Source: Gracilariopsis chorda
Taxonomy: Eukaryota > Rhodophyta > Florideophyceae > Gracilariales > Gracilariaceae
Length of the DNA: 64,000 nt
Assembly (NCBI GenBank): GCA_003194525.1
Contig: NBIV01000237.1
Coordinates: 62,001 to 126,000 of the forward strand
Reading direction: 5' to 3'
Shown: positions 57,051-64,000 of the stretch, in pieces
How positions within the stretch are numbered: the first letter of the stretch is position 1
Layout: the number at the start of each line of letters is the position of its first letter
Made by a program: the position numbers and the translations under genes
Notes under the pieces: generated by a model
Seen by the model: only the letters and a program-made list of their open reading frames with translations
Told to the model about the DNA's origin: nothing
The model's database searches: none

Positions 57051-57857
57051 TGTAGTGCAACGCCCTCAAGGAGGGATTCTAGGTACTTGAACGCTTTCCT
57101 GATATTATCGGTTGTGTAGTGTGTATATGAATTACGCCCCACTATGGTGGATATGGACACGTGGGACACGGTTTTGGGTCAATTGGCGGTTGGCCACAGT
57201 AGTGGATGTTGCCACGAAATGTGGAGTATTTTAGTTAATATTATTTATTATTTTCACACCCATTTCTGGGAAGCTAGTACTTAGTGCGACGGCGCACTGC
57301 CGTCGCACCAGTAAACCTTCCCCAACAAGGGACCCCAACCTGGGGAATTGGCTCTAGTTGTTGCCGCTTGCGCGCGTACTCTACTCCTCCTTGGAGGGAA
57401 ACGCCGTAAACCACGGGACATCTAACCCCCTGGCACATCTAAAGGGACCCATCACTGGGAGTATAATTGTTCCAATTGCATTGGTGTTTCGCCCTGTATA
57501 AGGAGTCCTGTCCACCGGCATTGCCGTATCTGCTCGTCGCTCTCGCGACCCACTTCGTCCTTCCTTCTTCCCCTTTTTAGGGTAGCACCTCCCGCTATCC
57601 GCAGCCCTCGTGTGCGCATCCGCTCACACACCCCCACTTACGTGGAAACATACCTCTACTGAGGATCACAACCCGCTCACGCGGATACCGATTCTTCGCC
57701 TTCACCTCCTTGCGCGAGTCGCGACAGGTGTCCCTGGTCTTACAAACCGGCTTCGCCGTGACACCTCTGGGAGGGCTCTACCCAACTGGGTTCACCTAGT
57801 GAGAGGAAGATCCCGAACGTCTTTCGGTGTTTTTCCTCTTTGGGGCATTGCACCACA
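57051..57857 (+). repeat. Gypsy-C 5' LTR
   Basis: Starts TGTAGTGCAACGCC, ends GCACCACA. The ends are set by comparison with two solo copies whose target duplications fix the same boundaries. A 25-nt hairpin (57284-57308: GTGCGACGGC, 5-nt loop, perfect complement) is the strongest stem in it. No TATA box is obvious. Confidence 0.93.
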
Positions 57858-57860
57858 AAG

Positions 57861-57879
57861 TGGTCTCCCGACCTAGAAT
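57861..57879 (+). promoter_or_regulatory. Gypsy-C primer-binding site
   Basis: TGGTCTCCCGACCTAGAAT begins three bases after the LTR. It is identical over 19 nt to the Gypsy-A site. The matching tRNA would end ...TAGGTCGGGAGACCA and would have CTCCCGA as the 5' side of its acceptor stem. Confidence 0.82.
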
Positions 57880-57962
57880 CGGTTTTTGTTTTCCCTCTTA
57901 CGAGGTTTGTTTTTATGTACCGGAAGTTCCGTCATCGTTTCCCGTCGTAACGGTATTCTCTC

Positions 57963-60137
57963 ATGTCGAGAAATCCCTCCGACGCGGAGCCAGTGGTTAC
58001 GCGTAGTCGCTCCCGCGACAACGCGGACACTTCCGAAGTTCGGTTCGTACCCCGTATCCCTATACGGACAAGTTCCAGCCGTGCTGGCGCCGCTTCATCG
58101 CGGAATGATACCCCCGACCGGGAACCCCGGAACCTCCTTTTGCCCTCGTTATCACCCCCGCAGGGGAATGCAGCATCGACTCCGGCTGTTGCCGCAGTGC
58201 CCCAGGCACCCCGGCCTGCTCCCGCTGTCGCGGCTTCAAGCCCCCGTGGAACGGGCGATAACACCCCCCAGGGGACTTCCCTGGAATCCCAGGTCCGCGC
58301 TCTGTGGACCGCCCATGACACCCTTGTAGGGGAACTAAAATACCTCCAAGAGGTGGTCTCGGCAACCCCTGTAAAGGAGGTCGCCGAGGAACTCCGTATT
58401 TTACGGTCTGACGTTAACTCCGTGTTGGAGAGTTTGAGACAACCCTCCACCTTCATCGAAGAAGTTGAAGCCCGATTTGATCGGATTGGTGCCCGCCTGG
58501 AGACGCTGGAGCAGTTCGTCCTCATGGACAAACCATCCCTGGATGATCCGGTGAACGAGGCATCGCACAACGACCAGCTTGCTGGGAAGAAGAAACGCCG
58601 TCATCGACGGAAACACCACCGGAAATATTCGGACTCCGATTCTTCGACATCGTCGGAATCATCCCGAAACCATTCGGTTAGCTCGAGCTCCTCGGACTCC
58701 GACTCGGAGGACGAGAAGCGAGGCTACTCCTCCCGCTCGAAGCGGTCATCGGCCACTGAAGGTGTGGTCCGAACCCACCAGAAGGGGAGAAGACACCCCG
58801 GTCTCCGGGAATTGAAACCGACAAACCCGGATTACCGGAAGCTTTTATCATACCGGTACTACCGGCTCGAAGACTCGTCACTTGGACGTACGCCCCGTGG
58901 TACGGGAAAGGTACAAGAATGCATTAAGCGAATGCAGCTCTCGCTCCGCAACCATTATTTTACTGGAGAGGACCCAGTCCTAGTACTGGATTTCCTATCC
59001 CGCTTCGTAGCGGAGGCCGATATCCTCGGTATGAATGAGGGACAAGCCTATTTGGCTTTACCGTATTTCTTACGGGGAGTGGCGGAGGACCAATACACCT
59101 CTCTCAGAGGATCTTTGCGCGTCTCCGAAGGAGGAGTTACTTGCTGGCCGGAGGCTGTGCAGTATCTTCTGCGCTCCTACGCCACCAACACCGCTATTCA
59201 GCAGGCTATCCTCGCTTTGCGAGATACACGCCAGCGTGCTGGAGAGACCGAGACCGATTACTCGGTGCGCCTTAACAAGGCTTTCCACAGATGTGGTAAC
59301 GTATACCCCGCTGGGGAGCGCAGTACCATGTTCATCGGTGGTCTTGACCCGGCAATCCGGAGTTTAGTTACCCGTTATCGGGAGGACAAGCGGAGGATCA
59401 CCTACCTCGAGCTGGTCCAACACGCTCGAGCGGAAGGGGATGCACTTCGTGCAAGAACTCCGAACAATCGGTCTAAATCCGCCAAGGCGTTGTTGCTGGA
59501 AAGTGAAGCTTCCTCTCTCCCGCTCACCGCGGATGGGAACCCTGGACAGGGATTTGATACCGTGCATTTAGTGCAAGGGGATGGTGTGTCGATACACACC
59601 AGTGATTTACCGTCAACGACGGAGATGACCCGTGATACGGGAACGGAAGACCCCGTTTTGTACGGTGGTAACAGTCGGGTTCAACCCCAACGACTCCCGT
59701 TTTCAAACGGTCAATCCCGTTATCAACGGCCTGGATGGACTGACACCCACCCTGCAGTTCGCTTCTCCGATACTCGGAATAATAATCCGCGTGTCGCGGT
59801 GTTGGCTCTCATATGCCACCTGTGCTATACCCATGGCCATACCTCACCTCAGTGTATTTGTTCACTGAAGGATATGGCCAAGGTAGTGGCAAATTATGAG
59901 GCCCTCACTACAGAGGAGAAACATTCCGTCCCGACGGCTTCCTACCTCCGTGCTAAAACGGACTTTTCCCACGCCCTACCACAGACCCCGCGTGCGCGGC
60001 AAGCTTCATACACCCCGATTTGGGAGATCACGCAACCATCCGTTGCAACCCCCGCTTATGCGGATAGAAACCCCCGTCAACGGGATGAAGCACTCGTTGT
60101 CGAGGAAACCAACCCACCGCCGCAGGCGGAAAACTAA
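57963..60137 (+). CDS. Gypsy-C Gag
   Basis: 724 aa, ATG 57963, TAA 60135. Order: basic Arg-rich start, Pro/Ala-rich low-complexity region, a helical part (about 100-190), a Lys/Arg-Ser-Asp-rich stretch (about 205-265), then the Gag core with HYFTGEDPVLVLDFLSRFVA (about 330-350) and CGNVYPAGERSTMFIGGLDP. The zinc knuckle CHLCYTHGHTSPQC (59814-59855) is an exact CX2CX4HX4C. It forms the particle and binds element RNA. The frame is intact. Pol lies in the -1 frame and overlaps gag by about 48 nt. Confidence 0.92.
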   Translation: MSRNPSDAEPVVTRSRSRDNADTSEVRFVPRIPIRTSSSRAGAASSRNDTPDREPRNLLLPSLSPPQGNAASTPAVAAVPQAPRPAPAVAASSPRGTGDNTPQGTSLESQVRALWTAHDTLVGELKYLQEVVSATPVKEVAEELRILRSDVNSVLESLRQPSTFIEEVEARFDRIGARLETLEQFVLMDKPSLDDPVNEASHNDQLAGKKKRRHRRKHHRKYSDSDSSTSSESSRNHSVSSSSSDSDSEDEKRGYSSRSKRSSATEGVVRTHQKGRRHPGLRELKPTNPDYRKLLSYRYYRLEDSSLGRTPRGTGKVQECIKRMQLSLRNHYFTGEDPVLVLDFLSRFVAEADILGMNEGQAYLALPYFLRGVAEDQYTSLRGSLRVSEGGVTCWPEAVQYLLRSYATNTAIQQAILALRDTRQRAGETETDYSVRLNKAFHRCGNVYPAGERSTMFIGGLDPAIRSLVTRYREDKRRITYLELVQHARAEGDALRARTPNNRSKSAKALLLESEASSLPLTADGNPGQGFDTVHLVQGDGVSIHTSDLPSTTEMTRDTGTEDPVLYGGNSRVQPQRLPFSNGQSRYQRPGWTDTHPAVRFSDTRNNNPRVAVLALICHLCYTHGHTSPQCICSLKDMAKVVANYEALTTEEKHSVPTASYLRAKTDFSHALPQTPRARQASYTPIWEITQPSVATPAYADRNPRQRDEALVVEETNPPPQAEN

Positions 60138-61003
60138 CTGAGGGAGTCTCCCCTTTGGGAGAGGCGTCCTCAAGAACGAGGATGTTGGCGCCCGAGGCGT
60201 CCTCGCCTCGCTCCCCGGTGAAAGTCCTCTCGAGGAAAGACACCGCTGACGCGGACTCTGCGCACCTGGGTGTGTTGCGTCGCCCGTGGATACGGAGTAA
60301 AAATCCCCGGATTCCCGGTAGAGTCTTGGTCTTGTCCAAGCGTAATTATAAGGTCTATGCCGACCTTGGCCTTGACCCCCAATTTATGGTGAGGTTTCTC
60401 ACCGTCCTGGATACAGGTGCAGGCCCCAACTTTGTTGTGGAATCATTGGTACCCCCGCTTGTGCGGTCTCGTATCCGCTCTGACGCGGTCCCCGACATTT
60501 CGGATGCGAACAACAATCCGTTACAAACGGTGGGCACAGTGGACCTCGTCGTGAGACTTGGTACCTCTGTGGTGAAGGTGGACTTCATCGTTTGCCGTTC
60601 ATTGGCAGCACCAGTCATACTGGGATGTGATTACTGCGACAGATTTGTCGACGCAATCAGGTCCCGCCTCAGGCATGTAGAACTTGACGACGGATCGTCG
60701 GTTCCGATTGTTCGCCGCCCGCTAAAGCGGTCCTCTCGGAAACAAGTTCTGCTCCCTGCTGCACAGGAACCACCGCCCGCGTCCCGCGAGTCCACCAAGC
60801 TCCGCGTCGCTGCCTCGGTTTCTATACCGGCTGAGTCCCAAGTCTGGGTGCAGGTAAATTCCCGTCAACACGGTCTTCGGGTTATACAACCCCTCGCCTC
60901 GTTGTACGAGAAATCCCAGCTGGCGCTGGCTAATGGAATTGTCTCCATTTCCCCGGATGTCCCTTTCCGGATATTGGTTGCCAACCTTGGCAAACACCCC
61001 TAG
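60089..61003 (+). CDS. Gypsy-C protease segment of pol
   Basis: The pol frame opens at 60089, inside gag, in the -1 frame, so ribosomal frameshifting is the likely way in; there is no ATG near its start (TTG at 60155). The catalytic site is TVLDTGAGPNFVV (about 60400-60440), and PVILGCDYCDRF is the second conserved block. The frame stops at TAG 61001-61003 but continues open in the same frame as RT. Confidence 0.85.
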   Translation, partial: STRCRGNQPTAAGGKLTEGVSPLGEASSRTRMLAPEASSPRSPVKVLSRKDTADADSAHLGVLRRPWIRSKNPRIPGRVLVLSKRNYKVYADLGLDPQFMVRFLTVLDTGAGPNFVVESLVPPLVRSRIRSDAVPDISDANNNPLQTVGTVDLVVRLGTSVVKVDFIVCRSLAAPVILGCDYCDRFVDAIRSRLRHVELDDGSSVPIVRRPLKRSSRKQVLLPAAQEPPPASRESTKLRVAASVSIPAESQVWVQVNSRQHGLRVIQPLASLYEKSQLALANGIVSISPDVPFRILVANLGKHP

Positions 61004-61048
61004 TATCTGGTCAAACACCAAGTAATTGGGAGTGTAACCCCCCATCCT

Positions 61049-62479
61049 ATGGGAATGCTGCCAACGAAGATGACAGCCGCCGATGTACTTGGAGTTACCA
61101 CCTCTTCTGAGGAGTTCGCCCCGCCGTCCGAAGACGTCAAGTCTAAGGAGGGGGAGGAAACCGCTACTTCAGCGTCGAACATACCGAGTAACTCGGAATT
61201 GCGAACCACACCTGTTCCACAGGACAATGCTCCATCGAGCAACGACCGGATTGATCCAGAAAAAGCACTTGAAGCGCTGGACTTCAGCCACGTGCCAGAG
61301 TCGCACCGCTACAAACTCCGTACTATGTTACGGGAATTCACCACAATGTGGGATGGCTCGCTTGGCGAGATTAATGCAACGGAACACCGGATCGATTTAA
61401 TCCCCGGTGCGCGACCGGTTGCACAACCCCCTTACAGGGCAGGTCCGAAAGCTCGGGAAGAGGAGCAGTCCCAAGTGGACAAGATGCTCCGCGCAGGTGT
61501 GATTGAGCCCACTCAATCACCCTGGACATCCCCAGTTGTACTGGCTTTAAAGGCCGACGGAACCTGGAGGTTCTGTGTCGACTACCGCCGGCTCAATGCC
61601 GTGACTGTTAGGGACACGTACCCCATCCCTCGTATGGACGAGTGCATTGACTCCCTTGGAGACGCCACCGTGTTCACGGCCCTTGATGCCAATTGGGGAT
61701 ATTGGCAAGTACCTGTCAGACAGGAGTATCGCGACAAAACCGCATTCACCTCCCATGCAGGAACGTACCGCTTCAAGCGGATGCCATTTGGGTTAACCAA
61801 CGCCCCCGCCACCTTTCAGCGTGCAGTAGATATTCTACTCAACCGCTTTAAGTGGCGGAGCTGTCTGGTCTACCTTGATGATATTATCATCTTCTCCAAC
61901 TCTTTGGACGACCATCTCACTCACGTCCGAGACGTGCTGACCGTACTCCGCAATGCGGGAATTACCGTCAAGTGGAGGAAATGCGAGTTTTTCACAGATT
62001 CTGTGAAGTATCTGGGTCACATTATCCGTCCTGGACGGTTAGCGATCGAGAACGCTCGAGTCAAATCCCTCGTTGAGGCGAAAGAACCCCGTACTAAAAC
62101 GGAACTGCGCTCCTTTTTGGGGCTGGTCAACGTCTATCGACGGTGTATCCCGAACTTTTCGGATACTGCAGCGCCCCTAAACGCGTTGTTGCGAAAGGGG
62201 AACCCCCCAGAACTGGGAACATTTACGCCCGAGCAATCGGAAGCTTTTAACTCCTTGAAGGAGGCTGTCACATCAGCACCAATCCTACATCTCCCAAAAC
62301 TTGGGTTGCCATACTCCGTAGATACGGACTCGAGCGACTACCAAGTCGGGTGTGCTCTTTTTCAAACCACCCCGAGGGGGAACGACATCCAATTGGTTAT
62401 TGGTCACGTTCGCTCAATGTTCATGAGCGGAACTACTCCGTATCGGAGAAAGAGTGCCTCGCCGTCGTATGGGCGATGA
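61049..62479 (+). CDS. Gypsy-C reverse transcriptase
   Basis: Same frame as the protease, beyond the TAG. RT blocks: WRFCVDYRRLNAVTVRDTYP, FTALDANWGYWQVPV, FGLTNAPATFQRAV, LVYLDDIIIFSNS (catalytic YLDD), FLGLVNVYRRCIP. RNase H begins with YSVDTDSSDYQVGCALFQ. The true match leaves this frame at the G run 62376-62380; the last 30 codons are out of frame. RT is complete and should be active if translated. Confidence 0.9.
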   Translation: MGMLPTKMTAADVLGVTTSSEEFAPPSEDVKSKEGEETATSASNIPSNSELRTTPVPQDNAPSSNDRIDPEKALEALDFSHVPESHRYKLRTMLREFTTMWDGSLGEINATEHRIDLIPGARPVAQPPYRAGPKAREEEQSQVDKMLRAGVIEPTQSPWTSPVVLALKADGTWRFCVDYRRLNAVTVRDTYPIPRMDECIDSLGDATVFTALDANWGYWQVPVRQEYRDKTAFTSHAGTYRFKRMPFGLTNAPATFQRAVDILLNRFKWRSCLVYLDDIIIFSNSLDDHLTHVRDVLTVLRNAGITVKWRKCEFFTDSVKYLGHIIRPGRLAIENARVKSLVEAKEPRTKTELRSFLGLVNVYRRCIPNFSDTAAPLNALLRKGNPPELGTFTPEQSEAFNSLKEAVTSAPILHLPKLGLPYSVDTDSSDYQVGCALFQTTPRGNDIQLVIGHVRSMFMSGTTPYRRKSASPSYGR

Positions 62480-64000
62480 CCACTCTGCGCCCCTACCTTA
62501 TGGGAATTCACTTCACCGTGTACACGGATCATTCCTCATTGAGGTGGTTGATGAATATCTCCGACCCGTCGGGACGCCTCATGCGCTGGAGACTCCGCCT
62601 CGCGGAATATGACTTTCAAATCATTTATAAAAAGGGTGCGCAGAACACCCAGGCCAACGCTTTGTCGCGGTTACCCACAAGTGGGGAAGCACTCCCAACG
62701 GAGGATGATGAAGTCCCATGTTTCTTGGCTATAGACCCGGATGATCCGGAATATGCCGTCGAGGCTAGGCCAGAAACCTGGGACGAGGATGCTGATTTTG
62801 ACGAACTACTCGCATCGCGAGATGAATCTGAGAACCCGTTACCGGGAAACTTTGTACCGGTATCACCGGAAGAAATGATCCGAGAACAATTCGGCGACCC
62901 ATTCTGTACGAGAATTCGTGCCCGTCTTAACGGTGGTGAAGATCTCCCTTTCGGGGTAAACGACAAAGGCCACCTCGTAAGAAAGGTCGAAGCCCGCCCA
63001 CAGATTGTGGTACCACATTCCCTGCAATCGCGGGTGTTACATCTATCACACTACGCCCCCATTGGAGGTCACCCAGGTGGGAGGAAACTCTACCTAACCC
63101 TGCGAAGGGATTTCTATTGGCCCGCCATGGCAGTGGATTGCTACGCAACCGTGCGGTTTTGTAGCGAATGCGCGAAGAATCGCGTCAAACTCCGCAAAAA
63201 TGCGAAGAAGATGAAACTATTCCCCGCAAGGGCGCCACTCGAGTTTATCGCAATTGATCTTCTCGGACCACTACTCACCACAAAACGTGGAAACAAGTTT
63301 CTCCTTGTCATCACCGATCGCTTTTCTAAGCTGGTACGGACTGTCCCTCTTCGGAGGATAACCGCTCTCACGGTGGCCCAGGCTCTGGTGACGCACTGGA
63401 TTTTTGTCTACGGTCCCCCTGTGGAGGTGCTCTCCGACAACTGGAAGCAGTTCGTGAGCAAGTTCTTCCAGGATGTTTGTCGCATCCTGGATGTCAAGAA
63501 CTTGTTCACGACTACCTACCACCCCCAGTGTAATGGGCAAGTTGAACGGTTTAACCGGACGTTACTCGCGGCGTTACGTTCCTACGTCGCTGACCACCCA
63601 ACGAATTGGGATCTCTACGCTGATGCGGTAACCTACGCGTACAATACGCAGGTACACCGGACTACCGGAGTTTCGCCATTCGAGTTGGTCCTATCTAGAA
63701 CACCCCCGCCTGTGGCGCTGGAACCCCAAGCTACCTTGGACAATTTCCCATCTGTGGGTATCTACCGGCAGCAATGGAAGCAATGGCTTTCCAAGCTGGT
63801 CCCCGCTGCGCGGAAGTCTATGGCACGGGCCCAAGCCGCTTACAAGCGGAATTTTGACGCTCGCTTGCGAGGAAAGACCCCCCGGATTCGGGCAAATAAA
63901 TACGTCTTCATCAGGAAGGAGTACTACAACCCGGAACGGGAGAAATGTCTCAAACTCTCGCCTGTGGCGGATGGACCCTTCAAGGTCATCTCTGTTAACA
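62380..64000 (+). CDS. Gypsy-C RNase H remainder and integrase, 3' truncated by window
   Basis: Open to the window end with no stop. RNase H continues with YSVSEKECLAVVWAM (Glu) and FTVYTDHSSLRWLM (Asp). Integrase zinc region: LSHYAPIGGHPGG ... CSECAK. Core: EFIAIDLLGP (Asp), LSDNWKQF (Asp) and GQVERFNRT (Glu), with 35 residues between the last two, the standard D35E. The Gly usually found in DNGxQF is Trp here. The C-terminal region begins near 63840; whether a chromodomain follows lies outside the window. Confidence 0.9.

Larger units (their letters stand above)
57051..64000 (+). mobile_element. Gypsy-C: Ty3/gypsy element, 5' part to the window end
   Basis: Contains 5' LTR, primer-binding site, gag, protease, RT, RNase H and integrase, cut by the window edge inside the integrase C-terminal region. 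It is the best-preserved element here: long frames, complete catalytic residues, and only two visible lesions (TAG at 61001-61003 and a one-base shift near 62376). Its sequence is full of short hairpins with CCGN/N'CGG stems. Confidence 0.93.

Noticed and set aside
62376..62380. Programmed frameshift at the G run in Gypsy-C
   Set aside because: It lies inside the RNase H domain, where no gypsy element uses frameshifting; a one-base deletion or read error is simpler.
1..64000. tRNA genes, rRNA genes, CRISPR arrays
   Set aside because: No cloverleaf box sequences, rRNA cores or regularly spaced direct repeats were seen.

Overview
The window is eukaryotic nuclear DNA dominated by transposable elements. 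Three host-type genes look complete: a secreted glucose/sorbosone-dehydrogenase-like protein (2714-4147, -), a secreted DhlA-type haloalkane dehalogenase-like protein (6668-7771, +) and a LURP-one/Tubby-like protein (48310-48882, -). All three read through without introns. Intron-poor genes, a dehalogenase and a mix of chromodomain Ty3/gypsy, Ty1/copia, pogo, PIF/Harbinger and Helitron elements fit a florideophyte red alga best. An oomycete-like genome cannot be excluded from sequence alone.

Layout. 1-9.2 kb: two genes in mostly empty DNA. 9231-10057: solo LTR with a 5-bp target-site duplication (TSD). 10.5-15.3 kb: broken Harbinger transposase, remnants of a ZRF1-like SANT protein and a RING finger, and a SANT/Myb-like 280-aa protein. 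16.6-44 kb: a nest of elements four deep. A copia element (about 16.6-20.77 and 43.08-43.5 kb, -) is split in its gag by Gypsy-A (20772-43075, -). Gypsy-A is split by a pogo-like DNA transposon (22352-33873, TA duplication). The pogo transposase gene is split by Gypsy-B (23709-33178, -). 44717-45514: a second solo LTR. 45.5-48.3 kb: AT-rich and empty. 48.3-49 kb: the LURP gene. 51.6-56.6 kb: a decayed Helitron (-). 57051 to the end: Gypsy-C (+), with 5' LTR, gag, protease, RT, RNase H and most of integrase.

Three observations stand out. (1) Gypsy-C and Gypsy-A are filled with short perfect hairpins, and each uses its own stem word: CCGN...N'CGG in C and ACCA...TGGT in A. (2) Gypsy-B carries a roughly 2-kb reading frame on the opposite strand between pol and the 3' LTR, and Gypsy-A has a possible relic at the same place. 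(3) Gypsy-A and Gypsy-C share a 19-nt primer-binding site although their LTRs differ. Most mobile-element genes carry stops, frameshifts or lost catalytic residues. Gypsy-C is the youngest-looking element, with one in-frame stop and one single-base frameshift.

All alignments, counts and family names were made by eye, without database searches.
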